A stretch of DNA of 64,000 nt, taken from positions 1 to 64,000 of the forward strand of contig JBBIQS010000022.1 in the NCBI GenBank assembly GCA_037442205.1, given 5' to 3'. Made by a program: the position numbers and the translations under genes. Below, piece after piece: positions 37,780 through 46,223 of the stretch. Origin of the DNA: JBBIQS01 sp037442205. Lineage in GTDB: Bacteria; Myxococcota; Myxococcia; Myxococcales; UBA5297. The notes below the pieces were generated by a model. The model searched no databases and was not told the origin of the DNA. It worked only from the letters and a program-made list of their open reading frames with translations. The number at the start of each line of letters is the position of its first letter. Position 1 is the first letter of the stretch.

Positions 37780-38559
37780 TCAATCGTCTCCGTCGTGGGC
37801 AGCTATCCCTCCTCCTGCACGTGCTCTTGTCACAAAGCCGCAGACTCCCGTGGTCGCTGCGGCTGCCAGCCCGAGGTAGAAGCCGGGGCCTGCGCCACGA
37901 AGGAACCCGGTGCCAACATTCCCAATCGCGGTGACAAGACCCAACGCGAACAACATCGCGGGGCCGTAGATGCGCGGGTACGAGACCCGACCACGGACAG
38001 CCGCCCCGATCGCTTCTGCGACGTTGCTCGCCAGCACGGACAACGGAACAAAGAGGAGAATGGTTTCCAGGTTTAGAACGACCTTGGCGGCGCGGAAGCC
38101 CCACGTCGCGAGGTCGATGGCAGTCGCACCAGAGAGGCCTTCGATCGACAAATAGGGTAGGAAGAGCGCGATTCCGCTGGCGATCCCCGAAACCAGGAGA
38201 GTCGTCGCGACTCCCCGCGACAACCGCGCTCCTCGGCGATCGAGCTCCTCGTCGGCGTCGACCTCTTTCCGAAACGCTTTCAGCTCGTCTTCGGCCTGGC
38301 CAAGCAGACTGTTGGCGCGCTTGAGCTGGCGCACGTCGTCGTCAAACGTCCCTTGGGCGGCTCGGCTCGATTGGCCGGTCGTGCCCGAGTTGCCGGCGAA
38401 AAAGGCATCCTCCGCTCGTTGAGCGGCGACAGGCTGGGCAGACGGCGGTCCGGATGGCTCTCGAAGGTCGGACTGGCAATAGCGGCACTTGATGGCCTCC
38501 GCGAGGATCGTCTCGGCGCAGAACGGGCAGCATTTGGTCACGGCAGGGTCGGCGCTCAT
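37780..38559 (-). CDS. Zinc-ribbon membrane protein
   Basis: A 259-aa protein. The ATG at 38559 follows GGAGGTACC. The N-terminus has a zinc ribbon (CCPFCAETI and CRYCQSDL, CxxC pairs). A polar coiled region (DDDVRQLKRANSLLGQAEDE) leads to four hydrophobic segments (for example TTLLVSGIASGIALFLPYL and NLETILLFVPLSVLASNV). It is the last gene of a compact minus-strand operon that begins at 39673. Such zinc-ribbon plus four-TM proteins are common and uncharacterised. Confidence 0.8.
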   Translation of the reverse strand: MSADPAVTKCCPFCAETILAEAIKCRYCQSDLREPSGPPSAQPVAAQRAEDAFFAGNSGTTGQSSRAAQGTFDDDVRQLKRANSLLGQAEDELKAFRKEVDADEELDRRGARLSRGVATTLLVSGIASGIALFLPYLSIEGLSGATAIDLATWGFRAAKVVLNLETILLFVPLSVLASNVAEAIGAAVRGRVSYPRIYGPAMLFALGLVTAIGNVGTGFLRGAGPGFYLGLAAAATTGVCGFVTRARAGGGIAAHDGDD

Positions 38560-38595
38560 CGTTTGGTACCTCCATGGTGCGGCCGACAGCACCAG

Positions 38596-39036
38596 CTAGA
38601 GCTTCCACGCAACCCACGTCTTCACCTCGAAGCTGGAGCCGGCGGCCAGCCCCCAGTAGGTCTGCGAAACCACGCACTTGTCCTTGCTGTAGGAAAAGTC
38701 CTTCGCGCAGTCTGCGACGGTGTAGGTGTTCGTCGTGAAGCCGACTTCCTTGATCTTCTTTGATCCGTTGAGCGAGGACTGGACCTGTGCCCCCAGAGTC
38801 CGGTTGAGCGCCTGTTCATTGATCCAGACCTCGACGGCCCCGGAATCGCAGCTCAGGCTCACCCTCGTGTCAATGGGGTCTTGCAGCAGGGTCGAGATGT
38901 AGAGGCCGAACCCCGAGTACTCCACCGCGGTGACCGAGCAGTTGGTGGCTTTCTGGACCAGGTTGGGCGCGGCGAAAGTCGCCTCGGCCAGGCCCACGGT
39001 GCCTGCCACGATCATGATTCCAATCAAGCGCTTCAC
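38596..39036 (-). CDS. Small secreted protein
   Basis: A 146-aa protein starting with GTG at 39036, with GGGAGGTAG upstream. The signal peptide (IGIMIVAGTVGLAEATFAAP) ends near residue 22. The mature part has four cysteines and beta strands (NCSVTAVEYSGFGLYISTLL, AVEVWINEQALNR, GSSFEVKTWVAWKL). No motif is recognised. Its start lies only 2 bp after the stop of the lipoprotein gene upstream, so the two are cotranslated. Confidence 0.75.
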   Translation of the reverse strand: MKRLIGIMIVAGTVGLAEATFAAPNLVQKATNCSVTAVEYSGFGLYISTLLQDPIDTRVSLSCDSGAVEVWINEQALNRTLGAQVQSSLNGSKKIKEVGFTTNTYTVADCAKDFSYSKDKCVVSQTYWGLAAGSSFEVKTWVAWKL

Positions 39037-39038
39037 GG

Positions 39039-39236
39039 CTACCTCCCAGAGAAAAAGAGTAGGAAATCCACAGAATTGCTCGCCGAGCCCAGGCCTCCGC
39101 CGTCTTCGGCGAGGCCGCCATCGGGGACGGTGACCGTACCTCCGTCCGCGGCGCCGGCGTCGGCGTTCTTGCTGCCGCATGCGACCGCCGCCGCGAGGAC
39201 GAGTGCGAGAAGGCTGATCGCGAGGCCTCTTGCCAT
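39039..39236 (-). CDS. Tiny lipoprotein
   Basis: A 65-aa lipoprotein. The ATG at 39236 follows an excellent AAAGGAGGT site. The leader LVLAAAVAC makes Cys20 the lipid anchor, and the mature part is a DAG/DGG-rich linker ending SVDFLLFFSGR with no globular domain. It may be a lipid-anchored peptide or a stalk. It is part of the operon with the genes at 39036 and 38559, and probably with the DUF4282 gene upstream. Confidence 0.7.
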   Translation of the reverse strand: MARGLAISLLALVLAAAVACGSKNADAGAADGGTVTVPDGGLAEDGGGLGSASNSVDFLLFFSGR

Positions 39237-39409
39237 TGCTTCGATACCTCCTTTCGCTTTCTGGCTTCGGAAATGTTCAGGTCGATCGACTGGCCGAGCC
39301 GAGTAGCAGCGCGAACTACAGCCTGGAACCCGGGCGTTGCTTCGCGCCGATGCGGCTTTCGGACTCGAGGGCCTCGGCGCCTCCGGCTCCGCCGCCCATG
39401 GGCCGATGC

Positions 39410-39673
39410 TCAGGGGGTGCGCGGGGAGGCGCGCTTGATGTCGGTGAGTGTCTCGTTCATGCGGAAGAAAAGGATGAGGATCTCGCACAGGAGCCTCACC
39501 GCCAGCGGCCCCAGGACGATGGCTCCGGCGCCGAGCAACTTCGCCGACTCCTGCCGGGAATTGATTGCCAGGACGGCGCCCGCGCCGATGCTCCCCAGGG
39601 CACCGAGCCAGAAGAGAATCTGGATGGTGATCGGAGCGATCATTCGCCGGAACAACAGGAAGTCCTTCATCAC
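39410..39673 (-). CDS. DUF4282 small membrane protein
   Basis: An 87-aa protein with two hydrophobic segments (ITIQILFWLGALGSIGAGAV and AGAIVLGPLAVRLLCEILIL) and the family motif MKDFLLFRRMI at the start and FFRMNETLTDIK at the end, matching DUF4282. This family is widespread in bacteria with unknown function. Two adjacent ATG codons are possible starts. The gap to the downstream lipoprotein is 173 bp, so membership of the same operon is likely but not certain. Confidence 0.82.
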   Translation of the reverse strand: MMKDFLLFRRMIAPITIQILFWLGALGSIGAGAVLAINSRQESAKLLGAGAIVLGPLAVRLLCEILILFFRMNETLTDIKRASPRTP

Positions 39674-40268
39674 CTACCTCAGCTTGAGAGAAAGGGTCGG
39701 GCAATCCTGGAGGACTCGGACCAAACTAAACCAGTTCCGCCTTGGCTGTCGAATGCGTCAATCCCCGGTTGACGATCTCACACTACTGCCGCGCCGCGAC
39801 GAATCCGGCCGGCATCGCAACGGCGCCTCGCGCCGCCGGGCCAAGGAAGGCGGAGGCGAGATTCGCCGGTGCACTTGCGAGAGGTCCGCGCAAGCCTCTG
39901 TAGACGTTGTGGAGGAGGGAGGCGTCGCATGCTACGGAGCGGCCGGCCGGTGTTCGCGGGTGAACCGCTGCGAGAGCGCACGGCGCCCTCCGGTGCAGGC
40001 TGCGGTGGCAGCGGCCAGAGCTACCCGGGGGTGGCGATGGCGGCACTGTCGAGAATCATCGCGCATGAGACAGCGCCTAGGACCCGCGAAGCGCCCGGTC
40101 CTGGGCCTGTTTGACTGCATGCCGAGAAGCCGCGCGCAGCCGCTTGCTCGAACTGTGGCGCCGTGCCGCTCACCTTGCGGTTCGAGTGATCCGCTCAGGC
40201 GGCCGTCCCTGGAAGAGCGTCCTCGACAGGTCTCAGCAGGCCATCAGGAGGGGTCGCTCGCGTCGGAA
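39674..40268. other. 595-bp gene-poor region
   Basis: The region upstream of the DUF4282 gene and downstream of the large secreted protein. Several short open frames exist, but none has a start signal or coherent protein sequence. No repeat or RNA gene is recognised. The promoter of the 39673-37780 operon should be near its low end. Confidence 0.4.
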
Positions 40269-42521
40269 TCAGAGATTGATCCCAAAATCGCCAAGCGAGA
40301 TCGACGGCCCGAAGATCAGTGCGAACGGCCGCCGAGGATCGCTGCTTCTGGTGGGCGCGTACTCGACCCACGCGTGGATGCCGATGGCGGCCTGGGTCTT
40401 CTCCTGCGGATTGAGCAGCGGCACGGTCAGGCCCAGCCCGGCGACGATCGACAGGTCGGCGCGTCCGGAGAGGTTGGTCCCCAGCAGGGCGAACTCGAAA
40501 TCGGCAGGAAATTCCTTGCCTTCGCGGTCGAGCATCACCAACCGGATGCAGGCCCCGGCGCTGAACTGCAGCAGCCCGCCGTCCTCGCCGCGGGTGATCC
40601 GGTACAGCCCGGTGGGCACCGTCGCCGAGCCGTACAGCCGCAGCCGGGCGTCGCCGAAGACCATCTGGTAGCGCCGCCCCGGCAATCCCGACGAGAACTC
40701 CTCGCCGCCGAAGTAGTGCCCGGGCTGGTCGTCGTGCGCGATGGCCAGCGTCATGTGATCCCACGGCCGCAGCGTCTCGCCCGAGCCCAGCCACAGCGTG
40801 TCCACCGCGGTCCCGGCGTTGCCCGCCGACAGCACCAGCACCTGCGACAGCGACCCGTCGCGCGCGGTGCCGGTGGGGCTGTGAATCTTCACGCTGACCT
40901 TGATGCGCTGGGTGCCGTCGGAGGCGTTGAGCACCCGCCGATCCACCTTGAGCCGGCAGCTGCCGCGCGACGAGTAGGGCAGCGACACCATGTCGCCGGG
41001 GGCGATCACCCGCTCGACCTCCTTGTCGCCGCGGCAGATCACGGTGAACAGGTCCTTGGTGCGCGGGTCGTCGGGCGCCAGCGACACCGGGACGTTGACC
41101 GGCTTGATCGGCAGCCGCATCTGGCTGTCGAAGGTCACCAGCGGCTCGTTGGTCCCGCTGCCGGGCACCACGTACCCGAAGCGCAGCGGCACCGTCCCCG
41201 AGGTGCGCGACTCGCCGCGGATCAGCGTCTCGCCGTCCTTCTGCTGCAGGCTGTAGTAGCCGGGCAGCGGCGCCGGGATCACCGACGTCCCCAGCCGCCC
41301 GTCGGTCGAGGCCCACTGCAGCCGCACCACGCGGTTGGTGGGGATGTAGGGCACCTCGCCCAGCTGCGGATCGACCAGGGCGATATGGGTCGGGGTGAAG
41401 TCGCCGCGCACCGCCACCCGCGAGGTGCCGATGATGGTGCGGGTGGCCCCGCGCAAAAGCCGGATCTCCAGCGTGTCCGAGCGCGGCGGCACGTGGCCCA
41501 GCAGCAGCCAGATCAGCTTGCCGTCGGCGGAGACCGTGTCCAGGTAGGCGCCGGACGGCGGGCTGGTCTCGACCGTCAGGCCGGCCAGGTCGGTGGGGCA
41601 GCGCTCGCCCAACGCCAGCGACAGCCGGTGGTCGTCGGTGCCGCCCAGCACCACCGGCACCAGCGGCCGCACCTGGCAGCGCGCCAGCGGCAGCGAGAAG
41701 CTGACCGAGTTGTACTGATTCTCCCCCTGGCGCAGGTACACCTTCTCCTTGAGCACCGCGGTCACCGTCACCGCCTCGCCCGAGGGCGGAGGGACCACCA
41801 CCAGCGACGAGCGGTCCTCGGAGAGCCAGCAGTTGGCGGTGCGGCAGCGTACCGAGGCCACCGAGCCGGGATCCGACAGCGGCAGCACGTTCTGCTCCCG
41901 CCAGGCCTCGACCGAGGTGGCGTGGACCAGCGGCCCGCTGATCACCAGCCTCTGCACCGCCACCTTCAGGGCCTCGATCGCCGTCGGCCCCTGGGCCTGC
42001 TCGCGCTCCCACAGCTCGGGCGGCGTCTGGCTGCCGGGCGCCGCCGGCGAGCCGGGAGGAAGCCGCAGCACCTCCAGCGTTCCCCCGCCCAGCACCGCCT
42101 GGGACTCCTCGGCCGTCACCGCCAGCCCGCAGTTGCCGTCACTGGAAAGCTCCTGACAATTCGCGGACTTCCAGTTGGTGGCCCCCACCCGCCACCAGAC
42201 CACCGCCCGGGCCAGGTTGGCCCCGTGCAGCTCGAGGCGGGCGTCGTCGACGAACAGCCAGGCCTGGGTCGGCTCGCGGGGAAGGTCGGGGACCACCGAC
42301 ACCGCCAGGGTCTCGGGGGCGGCGCAGTCGCCAGCGGTGACGGTCAGCTTGGCGAAGACCGCCTGCTCCGGGACCTGCAGCTGGCCCTCGACCAGCTTGA
42401 CCCGCTCGTCGCCCTCCACCGCACACAGCTTGCGCCCCAGCACGGTCTTGGCTCCGGCCTCGACGATGACCGGATTGGCGGCCGCCAGCATCAGGCTCGC
42501 CACTGCCGCACTGAGGATCAT
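40269..42521 (-). CDS. Large secreted protein, function unknown
   Basis: A 750-aa exported protein. The signal peptide (MILSAAVASLMLAAANP) is short. The rest is dominated by beta strands in Ig-like groups (LHGANLARAVVWW, RPLVPVVLGGTDDHRL, IHVALVDP-type segments), with four or five cysteines. The C-terminus (AAIGIHAWVEYAP to FGPSISLGDFGINL) looks like the last strands of a beta-barrel-like or exported myxobacterial protein. Long frames on the opposite strand are shadows. I do not recognise a family. Confidence 0.78.
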   Translation of the reverse strand: MILSAAVASLMLAAANPVIVEAGAKTVLGRKLCAVEGDERVKLVEGQLQVPEQAVFAKLTVTAGDCAAPETLAVSVVPDLPREPTQAWLFVDDARLELHGANLARAVVWWRVGATNWKSANCQELSSDGNCGLAVTAEESQAVLGGGTLEVLRLPPGSPAAPGSQTPPELWEREQAQGPTAIEALKVAVQRLVISGPLVHATSVEAWREQNVLPLSDPGSVASVRCRTANCWLSEDRSSLVVVPPPSGEAVTVTAVLKEKVYLRQGENQYNSVSFSLPLARCQVRPLVPVVLGGTDDHRLSLALGERCPTDLAGLTVETSPPSGAYLDTVSADGKLIWLLLGHVPPRSDTLEIRLLRGATRTIIGTSRVAVRGDFTPTHIALVDPQLGEVPYIPTNRVVRLQWASTDGRLGTSVIPAPLPGYYSLQQKDGETLIRGESRTSGTVPLRFGYVVPGSGTNEPLVTFDSQMRLPIKPVNVPVSLAPDDPRTKDLFTVICRGDKEVERVIAPGDMVSLPYSSRGSCRLKVDRRVLNASDGTQRIKVSVKIHSPTGTARDGSLSQVLVLSAGNAGTAVDTLWLGSGETLRPWDHMTLAIAHDDQPGHYFGGEEFSSGLPGRRYQMVFGDARLRLYGSATVPTGLYRITRGEDGGLLQFSAGACIRLVMLDREGKEFPADFEFALLGTNLSGRADLSIVAGLGLTVPLLNPQEKTQAAIGIHAWVEYAPTRSSDPRRPFALIFGPSISLGDFGINL

Positions 42522-42698
42522 GACGCGCTCTCCAAGGCTCCGGCCCCGCCGCCAGCCCCTTTGTCGGTCGCGCGTGGTGGGGTGTCAACTTCCGAGGCGG
42601 GAGCGCAGGCTGGGGCGCCGGCTTTCAGCCGGCGGAAGGGCGCGGCGTGCCGAGCGATGGGTCGGCCAGGGCGCGCCGGCTTCGGACAGGGCGAATGC

Positions 42699-44030
42699 TC
42701 ACGCGAATGCCGCGCGAAGGACCTCTCTGGCCAAACCAAGGGCAAAATTCGCGGTCGACTCCTCGACGGTCGGTGCCTTTCCGTCGCGGCGTACCATGAA
42801 CTTGCCGTTCACGTACGCAACCTCACGCACGTCGGTTGCGAACCCGGTCGTGGGGAGGCGCCACTGTGGATACCCGTCGGGATTGGGTTCTGAAATAAAG
42901 AGCGCCGGCTTCCCGCGGGCCGCTTCTCCCATCGCGTCCGATGCGAATCCGGCCCAGAGAAGCATGCGGAACGATCGATTCCCGCGGAAGAGCGCGAAAC
43001 GCGCAATCCAGGACTGCGAGATGGAATGGCCATCGCTCAGCGCCCGATAGTCCTCACGATCGAGCGGCTCGAACCGACGCCACTCGACGCGGAAGGCGGG
43101 ATCGGCGTCCCGTATGCGCTCGAGAGCGGACGCGATTTCCTCACAGAGCAGACCGATCGCCGCGTTCCAAACCGAAACCGCCCGTTCCTCGGCTTCCACG
43201 ACGCGCTGAACCTCCAGCGACACTCCGGTGACCGCGGCGCGGACTCGATCGATTTGGCGAAGGCTGTCGGTTGCGCGAGCGACAAAGAGCTCCAGCAGAG
43301 GGCCGATGTCTCCTTCATCGGAACGAGCAAGCGCGTCGTAGTAGCGCTGCCGGTCCTTTCGCCGGATGATGACGATCGGGTAGCCCGCGCGCATCAGCAG
43401 GAGATTCATCATCGCGCGCGCGGTCCTTCCGTTTCCATCCCGGAACGGGTGGATGTGTACGAGCCAGGCATGCGCGACCGCGGCCTGGAGGGGCACTGGG
43501 CACTCCGCTTGGGCCCGTTGGAGCCAGGCGAAGTAGCAGTCCATCTCGTCGGGAACCTTGAGGGGGTGCGGAGGCTTGTGCTTCTGGTCCCCGATCGCCA
43601 CCTCGACCTTCCGGTACTCGCCTGCGCCCGGCACTCCGCGGCCGAGCACCAGCGCATGCACATCGAGCAGTTGTCGCCGTGCGATTGCCCCTTTCTCCTC
43701 AAGCAGTTTCTCGAGGAACGCATGTGCCTCATTGAGGCGCACGACCTCCTCGGTGTGCTCGGGAGGTTTGCTCGAGATGGTGATTCCGCGAGAGATCGCG
43801 AGTTGGGTCTCGCCCAGAGTGAGGGTGTTCCCCTCGATCCCTGCGCTTTCGTAGATCTGCTCGACGTTCCACTCCCGTCGGAGCGCGGCAAGCGTGCGCT
43901 CGTCCAGCCGGTCAGATCGCCGTAGCAGGGAGACGTCATCAGACAGCTTGGCAGAGGCTCGCAGCAGCGCCGCGCTCCGGTGCTCGTCCAGCAAATAGGG
44001 GGATCCGTGGAGGATGTCACCGGCTTCCAT
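42699..44030 (-). CDS. Fic domain AMPylase-like protein
   Basis: A 443-aa protein. The Fic core is VHIHPFRDGNGRTARAMMN with the catalytic His194. An N-terminal helix has the inhibitory motif ESAGIEGNTLTL (the S-x3-E-G-N pattern of class II Fic proteins), so autoinhibition is expected. Fic enzymes transfer AMP or another nucleotide to target hydroxyls. The C-terminal about 180 aa are not recognised. No antitoxin is adjacent, in line with the built-in inhibitor. It may be a stress or regulatory AMPylator. Confidence 0.9.
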   Translation of the reverse strand: MEAGDILHGSPYLLDEHRSAALLRASAKLSDDVSLLRRSDRLDERTLAALRREWNVEQIYESAGIEGNTLTLGETQLAISRGITISSKPPEHTEEVVRLNEAHAFLEKLLEEKGAIARRQLLDVHALVLGRGVPGAGEYRKVEVAIGDQKHKPPHPLKVPDEMDCYFAWLQRAQAECPVPLQAAVAHAWLVHIHPFRDGNGRTARAMMNLLLMRAGYPIVIIRRKDRQRYYDALARSDEGDIGPLLELFVARATDSLRQIDRVRAAVTGVSLEVQRVVEAEERAVSVWNAAIGLLCEEIASALERIRDADPAFRVEWRRFEPLDREDYRALSDGHSISQSWIARFALFRGNRSFRMLLWAGFASDAMGEAARGKPALFISEPNPDGYPQWRLPTTGFATDVREVAYVNGKFMVRRDGKAPTVEESTANFALGLAREVLRAAFA

Positions 44031-44197
44031 GCTGCAAGACTACTCCAGGGCAATTCGGCTCGAGAAGACACGCTGGGGTTGGAGGATGCTGCTCTCGCAA
44101 TCACGCCCAAGTTAAGGGGAGCTGGAGTCGGCGCAGTGGAGGAGCGCGGGCGGCCCGCCGACCTGGCCGCCGGAAGCGACGAGCGAAGGCCTCTGTC

Positions 44198-44848
44198 TCA
44201 CCCCATCCGCCGCCGATGGGCCGCCGCCCCGCACAGCGCGAACAGCACCCCGGTGACCGCGGTGAAGACCGCGCTCTGGGAGAAGGAGGCGAGCAGCGCC
44301 AGCAGCGCCGCGCCGGCCACCAGCAGCAGCCAGTCGATGGCCGCCGGGCGGCGGAACGAGGCCAGCAGCGCCGAGGCCAGCGCCGCCAGCGGCAGGCCCG
44401 CCTCCAGCTGCCGCACGATGGCCGGGCCGCTGGAGGCGATCACCTGCCAGCTGGTGGCCAGCACCGCGGCGAAGATCACCACCGTCCCCGCGGCCAGCAC
44501 CAGCACCCCGGCCGCGGCGGTGTCCTTGACCACCCGCGCCCGCTCCTCGAAGCGCTCGGTGTGCAGATCGACCAGCGCCTCGAGCGCGGTGTTGAGCAGC
44601 TCGGCGAACAGCACCAGCAGGATGCACACCAGCAGGGTCACCTTCTCCGCCAGCCCCAGCGGGATGCCGCTGCCCACCAGCCCGACCAGGATCGCCGAGA
44701 CCAGGTGAATCTTCATGTTGCGCTGCTTGACGATGGCCTGCAGCAGCCCTTCGAACGCGTGGCCGAAGCTGGCGCCGAGGCCCGGCCGCCGCGGCGGCAT
44801 CGGCGGCAGGTCTCTCACGGCGTGGAGGTGGACGGTTCGTCGGGCCAT
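44198..44848 (-). CDS. dgkA: Diacylglycerol kinase (DgkA-like) with extra TM region
   Basis: A 216-aa protein. The start is the ATG at 44848 (AGGTGA upstream). The DgkA core is seen in SFGHAFEGLLQAIVKQRN, NMKIHLVSAILV and FAELLNTALEALVDL. DgkA phosphorylates diacylglycerol or undecaprenol in the inner membrane. After the usual three helices a further set of hydrophobic segments (VLVLAAGTVVIFAAVLA, LLLVAGAALLALLASF, TAVTGVLFALCGAAA) makes the protein longer than E. coli DgkA (about 120 aa). The substrate (lipid versus undecaprenol) cannot be told from sequence. Confidence 0.83.
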   Translation of the reverse strand: MARRTVHLHAVRDLPPMPPRRPGLGASFGHAFEGLLQAIVKQRNMKIHLVSAILVGLVGSGIPLGLAEKVTLLVCILLVLFAELLNTALEALVDLHTERFEERARVVKDTAAAGVLVLAAGTVVIFAAVLATSWQVIASSGPAIVRQLEAGLPLAALASALLASFRRPAAIDWLLLVAGAALLALLASFSQSAVFTAVTGVLFALCGAAAHRRRMG

Positions 44849-45098
44849 GGCGTCACCTGGGCGAAGCACTGCATTCCGGCCAATCTGCAAACCGCCGACC
44901 GCAAACGGCATTCACCACCCGCAACCGGGAGATTCGGATCGTGGAGGCGATTCCCGCCGCCGGTCACCGCCTTCAACGGCCTGGAATCAGGCTCTTTCTC
45001 CGGTGCGCCGCAGGCGCTCGATTTCGCGCAACTTGCGGCCGGGGCTGGCATTCTTTCGGGCGGACGACGGACGTCATTTCCATGGCAAGGAGGCAGCG

Positions 45099-45761
45099 AT
45101 GACTCGGGCCGGAGCGGTAAAGCGAACCCACAAGCCTGCGAGCAAGGTCGCCAAGGACGCGGCGCCGATGCCGCTCGAGCTGTTGAAGGCCAGCGCGGCG
45201 CCGGAGGTGGTGACGGTGCCGGCGCGCAAGGTGGTGGCCATCGAGGGCCCCGGCTCGCCGCACACCAAGGCCTTCCGGGAGAGCCTGGGGGCGCTGTACG
45301 GGGCGGCCTACGGGCTCAAGTTCGCGCGCAAGAAGGCGGGCGACGGGGAGTTCAAGGTGGGGGCGCTGGAGGGGCGCTGGTGGGCCGAGGGCGCACCGAA
45401 GCACGGCAAGCCGCCGATGAAATGCTGGCGCTGGCGGATGCGGATCGCGGTGCCGGGCGACGTCAGCGACAAGGAGCTGGCGGCGGTGATCAAGGCGGCG
45501 ATCGAGAAGAAGGGGGGCAAGCTCGAGGGGAGCGCGGCCGCCGAGCGGGTGTTCCTGGAGAAGATCCCCAAGGTCAAGATGGGGCGCATCCTCCACCTCG
45601 GGCATTTCGCCACCGAGCACAAGAGCTTCGCCCGCCTCGATGCGCACCTCGCCGCCCAGGGGCTCGAGCCGTCGCGGACGCATCTGGAGATCTACCTGAC
45701 GGATCCGAACAAGGTCCCGGAGTCCAAGCTGCGGATCGGGCTGATGCGCGAGCTGCGCTGA
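45099..45761 (+). CDS. GyrI-like small-molecule-binding protein
   Basis: A 220-aa protein. The ATG at 45099 has AAGGAGG upstream. The features VVTVPARKVVAIEGPG, FRESLGALYGAAYGLKFARK and HLGHFATEHKSFARLD followed by the final HLEIYLTDPNKVPESKLRIG match stand-alone GyrI-like proteins, a SHV-fold group related to AraC effector domains that bind or hydrolyse small molecules. Divergent from the dgkA-like gene across about 250 bp. It ends 6 bp before the DUF1622 gene, which may be cotranscribed. Confidence 0.82.
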   Translation: MTRAGAVKRTHKPASKVAKDAAPMPLELLKASAAPEVVTVPARKVVAIEGPGSPHTKAFRESLGALYGAAYGLKFARKKAGDGEFKVGALEGRWWAEGAPKHGKPPMKCWRWRMRIAVPGDVSDKELAAVIKAAIEKKGGKLEGSAAAERVFLEKIPKVKMGRILHLGHFATEHKSFARLDAHLAAQGLEPSRTHLEIYLTDPNKVPESKLRIGLMRELR

Positions 45762-45767
45762 CGCTCA

Positions 45768-46175
45768 GTGAGGGGAGCGGCGGCGCCGGCCGCTGCATCC
45801 GCGGGAGGCGGGCAGCAGACTCCTGGCGTGCTGCACGAGCTGCTGGTCCGAGCCACCAACTACATCGTTCCGTTCACCGAGATGCTCGGGGTGGCGGTGG
45901 TCAGCTGGGGCGTGCTGCACGGGCTGGGGATGCTGGCGCAGCGCACCTGGCTCACCTTCACCAACCCCCAGGCGCGCGAAACCTTGGGCGACATCCGGAT
46001 CGCCATCGTCGAGAAGATGGCCCTGGGGCTCGACCTGTTCCTGGCCGGGGACATCGTCGGGACCATCGTGGTGCCCAGCCGCGAGGCGCTGCTGATGGTC
46101 GGCGGGATCGTGGTGATCCGCACCGTGATGTCCTACTTCCTCGGCAAGGAGATCGAGAAAAAAGCCGCGGGGTGA
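45768..46175 (+). CDS. DUF1622 membrane protein
   Basis: A 135-aa protein from GTG at 45768; a second GTG at 45828 would give the more usual length of about 115 aa, but neither has a clear ribosome-binding site. Two or three hydrophobic segments: VPFTEMLGVAVVSWGVLHGL, LDLFLAGDIVGTIVV and LLMVGGIVVIRTVMSYFLG. The motifs ETLGDIRIAIVEKMALGLDL and REALLMVGGIVVIRTVMSYF are diagnostic of DUF1622, a family of unknown function. The gene ends inside the bidirectional terminator. Confidence 0.85.
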   Translation: MRGAAAPAAASAGGGQQTPGVLHELLVRATNYIVPFTEMLGVAVVSWGVLHGLGMLAQRTWLTFTNPQARETLGDIRIAIVEKMALGLDLFLAGDIVGTIVVPSREALLMVGGIVVIRTVMSYFLGKEIEKKAAG

Positions 46176-46200
46176 CGGGAGTTTAGGCCCGCCACCCCGC
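46167..46200. terminator. Bidirectional intrinsic terminator
   Basis: A strong hairpin (GCGGGGTG..CGGG, 8-nt loop, CCCG..CACCCCGC) overlaps the end of the DUF1622 gene. It is followed on the plus strand by a short GTTT and on the minus strand by the complement of AAAAAA (46158-46163), i.e. a T run. It therefore can serve both the plus-strand DUF1622 gene and the minus-strand beta-propeller gene that converges on it. Confidence 0.7.
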
Positions 46201-46223
46201 GTTTGATCGATCTCTGGCTCAGC

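Noticed and set aside
39273..42893. A 1206-codon open frame on the plus strand
   Set aside because: It runs antisense to the secreted protein at 40269-42521 and into the DUF4282 region; no ribosome-binding site or motif.
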